Shown: piece after piece, positions 56,320-64,000 of the stretch
Numbering within the stretch: position 1 is the stretch's first letter
Layout: each line of letters starts with the position of its first letter
Assembly (NCBI RefSeq): GCF_016801865.2
Contig: NC_068939.1
Span: forward strand, 72,716,100 to 72,780,099
Origin: Culex pipiens pallens
Lineage: Eukaryota > Arthropoda > Insecta > Diptera > Culicidae
Direction of reading: 5' to 3'
Length of the DNA stretch: 64,000 bases
Notes under the pieces: model-generated
Databases searched by the model: none
Told to the model about the DNA's origin: nothing
What the model saw: the letters and a program-made list of their open reading frames with translations, nothing else
Made by a program: the position numbers and the translations under genes

Positions 56320-56392
56320 TAGAGTTTTTTTTTTAAAGGTCCTATAAACTATTGTCTTTCATATGTTGATAAAACCTTTTAAAAAAATCTCG
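56320..56392. repeat. GGTCCTATAA hairpin unit
   Basis: AGAGTTTTTTTTTTAAAGGT and CCTATAAACTATTG are loosely mirrored by GATAAAACCTTTTAAAAAAA with TCTCG. A more diverged copy of the unit at 31152-31231. Confidence 0.55.
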
Positions 56393-56493
56393 AATTGTTC
56401 TTTTAGAAATTCCTTACTAAATATATTTATCCATTAAAAGATCCAAAGGCTATGAAAAACTTGTGAAAACCTTTGAACATTTGAATTAACAAA

Positions 56494-56560
56494 TCTAAAT
56501 TTTTTTTAAAAGTCCTATAAACTTATGTGTTTAACATGTTATTGGACCTTTTCAATATTT
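56494..56560. repeat. GGTCCTATAA hairpin unit
   Basis: AATTTTTTTTAAAAGTCCTA and TAAACTTATG are mirrored by CATGTTATTGGACCTTTTCA followed by ATATTT. Diverged copy. Confidence 0.55.
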
Positions 56561-56933
56561 TTGGATATATGTTCGTGAAAACACTTAGAACGATATTATT
56601 CGTTAAAGCAAACTTGACATTTCGTAAACTTTTAAACTTTTAACAAAAAAATAAATAAGAACATAATGTGTTGATTCAAATCACGGTTTATTGTATGAAT
56701 ACTTTTAAACGTGCAAGTCATAAGCACTCTGATAGCATTTGGTGAAATTTGTTAGCTGTAAAAACGACACAGTTTTAAATTTTTAATTCTCAAATTTAAT
56801 TTAATTTATATAAATAATTCCTTGACAGTTTTGTTATACCATGCTGTCATATCGGCATAGTGTACGGATTTTTGCTCAGCAAGAGTTGGTAGCCTTATGA
56901 AACAGATAAAACCTATCAAAAATTTAATTTAAA

Positions 56934-57003
56934 GAAAAACAAAAAGTACAAAAAAAATTAAATTAAAAAAAAAACAAAAAGTACAAAAAAAATTAAATCA
57001 AAA
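56934..57003 (+). repeat. Short tandem duplication
   Basis: AAAAACAAAAAGTACAAAAA followed by AAATTAAA occurs twice in succession with a period of about 37 bp. Confidence 0.8.
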
Positions 57004-57205
57004 CAATCATAAAAAAGTAATTGACCAAATCATAAAGACGAAAATAAAACAACAATAAAAAAGAGAGCAGGAAAAAATATTACTGCAGCATTAAAATCAA
57101 AAATTGGACTGAAAACAACTGAAAGGTGAAAAACTAAACAAAGAATAAAACAGTAAAAAATTAAAAAGTAAAGAAAATAAAAAAAAAGAAAAAAAAGAAC
57201 TATTC

Positions 57206-57287
57206 TCGACTTTTTTTGATTAGGGATTAGGTCCTGTAAACATATGGAAGAAAATAGCTTAAACGACCTTTTCAAAAAAAAACTCTG
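57206..57287. repeat. GGTCCTATAA hairpin unit
   Basis: TAGGTCCTGTAAACATATGG followed by AAGAAAATAGCTTAAACGAC and CTTTTCAAAAAAAAACTC. The inner words CATATG and AATAGCTTA match the unit at 31152-31231. Confidence 0.6.
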
Positions 57288-58205
57288 GTATTATTTATTA
57301 CAGATATCATGAATTAACAGTTGAAAAAAATTAAAATAAAGGTTTCTTAGACTTTACGTAAAAAAAAACAAAGCTATTAAACAAACCAATTCAAAAATCA
57401 ATAAAAAAAAATATAAAATTAATTTAAAGAAAAGGTTTCAAAAGGTTCCCTTCCTTTCACCTCAACCAAAACAGAGGCAAAAAATAAATTGTTCTCACAA
57501 TAAAAAAAAATAGATACAACACGAAAAAACTATTAAAAAAATCAATTCATAACGTAAATCTACATATTTATTCATTATATTATTCCATGAAAGTTAAACT
57601 AATTTTATGTTCAAGGGCTCCGTCGGAAGAAACGCAAAAATCACAAACGTTTAAATAATGTTGTATTCAATGAAAATAATTTTAAATTGAGAATAGCTTA
57701 TTGAGGCCGAATCTGAGAACGCAGAATATAATTTATTTTTGCTAGGATGAAGTGAGCCAGAGCGAAAAGCCATAATAATTTTGGCAAAAAAAAAGAAATC
57801 AAAAATAAAAATTAAAATATTTTGAAATTTAGATATGAAAAATTAAACAAATTTAAATACAAAAATAAATAATAAAAATTATAAAATTGTAAAAAAGATA
57901 GTTTAAAAAATTCATAAATCTAATGATTTGATAATTTAAATGCAGTTCGTACTCGACGAACCTCTCCAAAGTGTAATTCATAAAAATCGAAACACGAAAT
58001 TTGAAAGAATTCTGCTTAAAATTTTGTCTACCCTGAAATATGACTTCAAAAATGCTCCAAAGTTATCAGATTTTCTGTAATCTATTATGGTGACAGAAAT
58101 TGTAGCATTTATAAATTTGCAGTTCTTTTTTAAAAGGTCCAGAGCTTGAGGATTTGATTTAAGAATTTAATAATTAAAGAATATATAAGTTTTTGTTCCA
58201 TAGAA
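57288..58205. other. A+T-rich stretch, nothing recognised
   Basis: Low-complexity A+T sequence without a gene, RNA or bounded repeat. Confidence 0.3.
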
Positions 58206-58206
58206 T

Positions 58207-58716
58207 TTCGTCGCCGTCGTGCTAACTTGTCGTACGTGCATTTTGGGCCATATTGAGTTAAGAACGCCATTTTGTGCAGCTCACAATGCCACATCTTTTG
58301 ACCTTCACAGATCCCCAAAATTCGATTTCAATCCTGAGATATTCAATGAAAACCAATAAAGCTCCGAAAATTTTTGTCACTCTACATATAAAAGAAGTTT
58401 CAATCCTGTCGTGCTATCTTGTCACTCCCTGAAAATTGATGTAAGTGCGACAAAGGGCAAAGGGATTTCAGGTCAGAATGCGTTAGACGCACGTACAAGT
58501 GAGACTACCGTAAACATTTGTAATTATAACTCGGGACTCCAGCAACCAAATACAACCAAACTTCGGGACAATGCACAGAATGGTCAGCCAAACAAAACGT
58601 GTTTGTTATTGTTTACATTGCGTTCTTTCGTTTTTGTTTATTCAAGGTCAAACATTAAAACGCGTTTTTCTCGGAACGTCAAAATGGCGGGTGCGACATG
58701 ATAGCACGACGACGTC
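58207..58716. mobile_element. MITE with CGTCGTGCTA ends
   Basis: Left TCGTCGCCGTCGTGCTAACT with TGTCG is mirrored by right CGACATGATAGCACGACGAC. An internal TGTCGTGCTATCTTGTCACT lies at about 58407. The balanced interior has a 96-residue frame (58411-58701) with no recognisable domain. Confidence 0.6.
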
Positions 58717-61700
58717 GATGTATCCATTTTTATTTTTTTTTTAAATTTTGACTTTCAAGAATTTTATTTTGAATTTTAGAAATTTAGGAGTTTTTTATTT
58801 AAATTTATTTTTAAATTTAAGATTTAGAAATATCGGATTTTTTTTAATTTTGGATATTTAAAAATCTGAGTTTTTAAATTTTTGGATTAAACAGCTATAA
58901 AAATCAAAAAAGTTTTGATTTTTTGAAACTTAGAATTTTGAATGTTGGAGCTTTAATCATTGAATATTTTGATCTTTTTATTTTTTCCTCAAGAATGTTT
59001 AAATTTTGAAAAATAATGTCTTTCTACGGGTTATATCCCATTTAAAATCAAAGGCGGAAAGCCAGTTTCTTTTACGTCCAATTTGCGCGATTCGCGCCGT
59101 CCGTAACAACCCTGCACATTGACCATAAAATAAAAAAGACAAAATAAGTAAACCTATCAAAACCCACCTCAGTGATTGATGCCTTTCTCACAACATGTTG
59201 TTGCAACATCAATTGCAAAAGCTTCCAGTTTTTATTCGATTACGCCTGAATATAGGCAAAAAAAAAACAATCACAAAGAGCTCAATAAAGGTAGTTCATA
59301 AAGATCGAAATTCAAGGTTTTCATTTACGAAATCCGAGCTGGGACTGTCGACGTTTTCCGAAAGTCAAACCCGCTGACTGGCAGCGAAATTATGGGAAAG
59401 TATAGTTTCTATAAGACTTGGCTTATGCTGTTTCATTTAAACTCCCAAAAGTAAAATAATGTTTATTTGAAAACAACTGAAAATTTGGGGTCTTTCGAAG
59501 AGTTGATTGTAAATTAACTTTTGACAACTTTTGACTTTCACGAGTTCATGAATAGGGTGTTCCAGATCACCTTACTATTCAGAAATATATTTGAGTATTT
59601 TTTCCTTCAATTAAGTTGTTAGACATTTAATCCAAGCAACTCTGTCTTAGACAAAAAAATTTTCACAAAGTTTTAAACAACTAATTTGATCAAAAGAGCA
59701 AATCCTCAAAAAGCAATTTTTGGCGCGTAGCATTTCAGGGTAAAGTTTTAAAGAAAAGTGAGGTTGGAAATACTTTTAAAGCTCTTAAAATACAAACATC
59801 ACTTTTTTCTAAAATAAGCAGCAAATATATAACGAAGTTTAGACGAGAAAATCATACAGTTTTTTTTCTGTTTAAGTAATCAGCCATTTAATCCTGATAA
59901 CGAGGACTATTGTAAATAAATCATACCAAATTCCATTGATTGTTTTCTTAAACTAGTCAAATCATCCCATCATATTGTGTGGCTTACCTGGAAAGAGAAG
60001 ATAAATGTATAAATTAGTATTTTTAGTTATACTTATGAGATAAAAGTGTTATAATTATTCTTCAGGACCAAACAGAGAAATCTGATAGTATTCATTCAAA
60101 CGAGAGAACATGAGTCACCATATGCATCTCTTCCATCAGCCGTAATCGATATCTCATCCATTCAGGGTCGCTCATCCTTCCAGTCCGTACCAAGGTAAAA
60201 ATAAGGAAAAATATTCCCCCCAAGTGTTGCCAGCAGGCTTTTATAACGCCCCTTTAACTTTTCCATTCGAATATGTCCTCTATACGTACACACACATTAT
60301 ACCGACACACTTCAGTACAGTAAGTCCTAGTTTCAAGTCCAAGCAGGAAGCTCTCCCCCCTCTGGAAAAACTGGAACTCGTTCAGGCTTTACCTCTAGGT
60401 CTAAGCTTGCGACACTACTGAAAACCACCCAGCAAGGGAAAAATGGTTACGTGGAAAAGCCCCCGTGCGCCAAAGGAGAAACAGAAAAGAAAAAAAGAGC
60501 CAACTTTGCTATTAATAACTTCTCGACAAACTCACTCGATAGCATTTCCTTTTCATTATGAATTTAAATTTATTTCCAAGTTGTAGGTACTCAGCGTGTA
60601 TAGAGCGAGAGGCAGGCTTCTCCATGCACGACGACTAAGCCGAATCCGGCGGTGGTGGCGATGATGATGATGGTGTGGTGTCTGTCTGTCACTTTGGATT
60701 CGCTTCGTCGACCGTGCTCGCCCTCTCGTTGGACTTGGACGTGTAGTAATACTCTGGTGAGGAGCATCCCAGAGGTTCTGGAATTCAGTCTAGGGGTACA
60801 CCCAAATGGGAGGTTGATTCCGTTTGAACTTCGACCACTGAAGTATAGTGGTTCAGCGGACGGCTACAAATCAAAGGGTTCGGTCTCGATTCTTGGTCGA
60901 GTCAACTTTTTTTTCGAGTCATTCTTATTGATTATCTCTTTTGGGTGTAGAACCACGAAGAAAAGTGCATCAACTACGCTGTTCAGCACACCCTAGCCAG
61001 TACGTTCTCCCCTAAACCACAGACCTGTTTGTCGTCGTCGTCGGCCTGGCGTGTTCTGATGATGATGTTTATGTTTACATTTGCGCACCCTCGCCGCCGT
61101 GGACAGCAGCTGTTATCGTCGTACTCGCAGGGCATGTATCGGTTTGTGTACGTGAAGCCAACACCCTCTCTGTGACTGTTAAACACTGGATAGCCGAAGA
61201 GAGAGAGGTTCCGCTGACGATTACTAGGTGTTGGAGAGGTGTCTCCGGATCGGGGAAGCGTTTGGCGCGAGTGTAGAAATGGGATTACAGCGGAAGCTAC
61301 TGGAACTGGGAAGACTACCGGCAAGTAGGATTAGAACAACGCGTTGAGCTGGACAGTCCTTGGACGAGATTAGGGTGGTTCAAGTCCGTTACGAAATTGA
61401 AGATATTTGAAAAAAAGAAGCTTCAACAATTAAAAGACTTCTTCCATTAACGATCATCATCATTCCTCGACATCCTCCCAGGCATCTCACATAATTGCCA
61501 CCTAACCAAACACATTTCCTCTTGGGGCTACCGCGCACGTCATCGTGAAGAATTCTAAGGCCGAGGCGATGCACGCGATGAGCGATGCATTCCAGGGCCA
61601 TTAAGTCACAATCCCGTATTAAAAGCAACAGCCAACGCACTACTCCAGGGCAGCCATAAATCCACTCGGTGTCAGTCGGTGCGGTGTGGAGTTCCTAGAA

Positions 61701-63136
61701 TTGATTGATGGACCCCTCTCTCGGTCGTCGAGGAAATCCCACAACTTAAAACCCATTAGGCTTATACGCGCGCGAGTAGAGGGACAATGAACCCACCAAT
61801 ACATTTACATCGCGCTTCTCGATATAGATACTCCTGCGTGGAAAAGGAATCCTTTACGAATCGTTCATCAACCACCTCTTCGAGAACAATTTGATTTGAT
61901 TATTTCTTCCACGATTCGATTCCGTCGGATATATTTAAACCTAAATTAAAATCTTTTATCTGACCGTTTCCTCACTCTTCACTCTTTCAGACGAGCCCTG
62001 ACTATCTCTCTCGAAGGTTCTCACCAGAGCAGGTTTCGATGGGAAGAACTTTAGCCCGAGGGGAAGGAGGACACAAGATAAACACTGACCACTACCACAT
62101 CGCTTATGGAACCATAGGGGCTTCGTATCGAAGAAGATCCAGCTATAAAAAGAACAACCAAACTCGCGTGATCAGTTCCCTTTGTGTGGTACGATACACA
62201 CATGATACCACGATTGATGGGGATCTTGGTGAAGGGAGTTAATAAGTGGAGAAATTATCGCTCGATAAGAATGACTCATTTTAAGGGGTATTGTTAGGTA
62301 GTCCTGTTTACGACTTTGTTCTAAGAAATCTAAATTATCTGATACCAAATAGGTCGTTTCACATAAAAAAAAACTTTTCTTCAAAAAATACCTTTTCAAA
62401 TAGACCAAACCATGAACAGAGAACACTAATCACGTGGACACCATTCAGATATTGATTACTGAAGATTAATCTCGTACTCGTTTGGACATCGCCATCTGAA
62501 AGGGCTCTGAACATTTGCGCAGCCATTCGATACCTGGGCAAGCTTTTCAAGAGGTTCGACATCTCAATCAGCCCGGTAGAGGTACTCCAGCAAGCGCAAA
62601 TTGACTTGAGCCATCTCAATCTGAATAGCAACAACAGCTCAACCTATCATATTTCAGCATGTTTTGTCAAGACTGAGAACAGAATAGTGTTTCAAAGAAC
62701 GCTTCACAGTCAATGTTCCTTCAACGATGAGTAAAACTTTATATTTATGGCCGGCAGAGATTGAAAGAGAGAGGTGCAACAACAAAAGGTGATGATAGTC
62801 GACGCTCTATATCCAACGGGCTTTTTGTAGTAAAAGTTGATGGAAATGAATCCTGCTTCTCGCTGAAACAACCCTAGCTCACGCTAGAGAGCAGAGCGGT
62901 TATTGCAGCACTGTGCTATCACCTTAGGCTGCATTCTATCATAGGAGCACGGTATAAAAAGCTAACTCCCTCTACAGCCCAGCTTTTTTTCGATATATTG
63001 TTCTATTAGTTAGAGCTACTTTCACTCTATGAAAAGTTTTACTTCCTTTGTATTTAATTTATTTTTTTCTTGATGTTTTTTTTTTTGCTGCATTTATCTT
63101 GTTATTTTTTTGTTATTAAATCATAGCATTGAGTCC
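58717..63136. other. Unassigned 4.4-kb stretch
   Basis: 58717-59030 is T-rich. 59040-63000 is mostly balanced sequence with short frames on both strands and no domain, signal peptide or splice-supported exon. A weak tRNA-like patch at about 60842-60900 (AGTATAGTGGTTCAGCGGAC, then GGTCTCGATTC) could be a decayed SINE head. No other feature was recognised. Confidence 0.3.
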
Positions 63137-63137
63137 A

Positions 63138-63372
63138 GCCATGCCAGATATACAGATAAATCTGTTTTATACAGATTTTTTTAAATTGATTATACTTAAA
63201 ATTTTCAACAATTTAGTGATTGAATTATGCTTTAATATCATTAAAAAGCTTAAATCAGCTGTTCAAATTTCAAAAATGTTTTGTGTGGTTTCTTATTTGA
63301 CATGATACAGATAAAATACAGATTTATTTTTAAGAAAATACAGATCTCCCATAAAATTATCTGGCATCGTTG
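63138..63372. mobile_element. Short MITE with ATGCCAGAT ends
   Basis: Left ATGCCAGATATACAGAT is mirrored by right ATCTGGCAT. ACAGAT words recur near both ends. The flanks give no clear target duplication. Confidence 0.5.
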
Positions 63373-63518
63373 ATTGAGCCTATTCTGCAACCTATAATAA
63401 TTATCCTTTCCTTATTTTGTTTTTTTTTTTTTTCATATTTTCCAGTCACCTTTTCAATTTCGAGCGTGTTTTCATATTTTAATTAAATTATGAACTTTCA
63501 AGTTGCAAAATATCGTTT

Positions 63519-63675
63519 ACGCTGAAATAAAAAAAAGTACCAAATTCCTAAATTCTAGGAATGATGCCCCCTTTTCTTGTTAAGTAATCCAAAAAAAAAA
63601 ACCCTATTACTAAATAGTAAAGGAGCCAAAATTCCTAGAATTTAGGAATTTGGTCCTTTTTTTTCATTTCAGTGT
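63519..63675. mobile_element. Short MITE, about 157 bp
   Basis: Left CGCTGAAATAAAAAAAAGTA and CCAAATTCCTAAATTCTAGG are mirrored by CCTAGAATTTAGGAATTTGG and TCATTTCAGTG. The spacer is about 70 bp and includes ACTAAATAGT. Confidence 0.8.
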
Positions 63676-63804
63676 AGACATAATCTGGGACATAACAAAA
63701 ATAACTTGCTAAACAATTGTTTTTCAAATATACAAGTCAAATCTCCAAACTACAATTTTCTTTTTTTCTACAAACATTCTTACTCACTTTCTTATTTCTA
63801 AAAA

Positions 63805-64000
63805 AATGCAAAAAGTTGCATAAAGAAGATTTTTTTAGCACGAATCGTAATATATCCAACGAGGTTTACCGAGTTAGATAAAACCAGTTGCCAACAACAT
63901 TTTTTGCAATTCCGAAAAACGCATTTTGAGCTGAATTTTATGTCAAACATCCATTAAGTAAACTCACCGTTAAAAAAAAATATATATCTTTTCGATATTA
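63805..64000. mobile_element. Partial copy of the 4.15-5.72 kb fold-back, cut by the window end
   Basis: TGCAAAAAGTTGCATAAAGA, CCAACGAGGTTTACCGAGTT and TTTTTGCAATTCCGAAAAAC follow the order of the right arm of that element in reverse complement. It continues beyond the window. Confidence 0.65.

Larger units (their letters stand above)
56041..56898. mobile_element. hAT-like MITE, about 858 bp
   Basis: The left end TAAGGCTACCAACT is mirrored by AGTTGGTAGCCTTA. The flanks are ATGAAACA on the left and TGAAACAG on the right, a 7-8-bp target duplication (TGAAACA). Ends and duplication fit the hAT superfamily. TACGGATTTTT recurs near both ends. Two GGTCC hairpins (56320-56392, 56494-56560) lie inside. 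No transposase frame. Confidence 0.7.

Overview
The window looks like nuclear DNA from a mosquito, most likely a culicine such as Culex. It is A+T-rich and crowded with short inverted-repeat (MITE-type) elements. It also holds several tRNA-derived SINEs, a Jockey-type LINE ORF1, and one intact Osiris-family gene, a family confined to insects and their close relatives. The species call is an inference from style and content; no single sequence proves it.

Genes are sparse. I support two host protein genes. At 1368-1861 is a small two-exon gene for a single-pass membrane protein of about 145 residues that I do not recognise. At 54100-55091 is a three-exon Osiris (DUF1676) gene of 270 residues. 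A third coding region at 27779-29181 is the gag-like ORF1 of a Jockey-clade LINE, broken by one frameshift and followed directly by a 3' tail with no endonuclease/reverse-transcriptase ORF. Long open frames at 15.7-17.6 kb and 19.6-22.2 kb are artefacts of a 153-bp tandem repeat.

Layout: 0-2.7 kb, small gene and flanks. 2.7-5.9 kb, a tRNA-bearing MITE, a second MITE, a 778-bp stretch almost free of C on the + strand, and a 1.6-kb fold-back. 6.6-10.5 kb, a cluster of fold-back repeats built on a GGCGTTACG motif, with a 2.3-kb insertion. 10.8-11.7 kb, an intact 0.92-kb MITE (TACCGTAAACC ends). 14.7-23.3 kb, a nest of insertions: a second copy of that MITE is split by a 7.18-kb TTAA-flanked element. 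That element has inverted arms made of 153-bp tandem repeats around an ~1.83-kb array of the 8-mer AATTTTAT. 23.9-27.3 kb, more MITEs. 27.6-29.4 kb, the ORF1-only LINE. 31.8-39.5 kb, SINEs, a palindrome with a tRNA-like module in each arm, a GTCGAA minisatellite and further MITEs. 42.0-44.0 kb, a 1.94-kb palindrome. 44.2-46.4 kb, a tandem duplication carrying a MITE. 48.9-52.9 kb, MITEs, a dimeric-tRNA SINE and a short tandem duplication. 53.9-55.6 kb, the Osiris gene. 55.6-64 kb, A+T-rich sequence with hAT-like and other MITEs.

The most unusual items are the giant TTAA element with satellite-filled arms, the cytosine-depleted tract at 3357-4134, and the MITE families whose bodies contain tRNA-like Pol III promoter modules.
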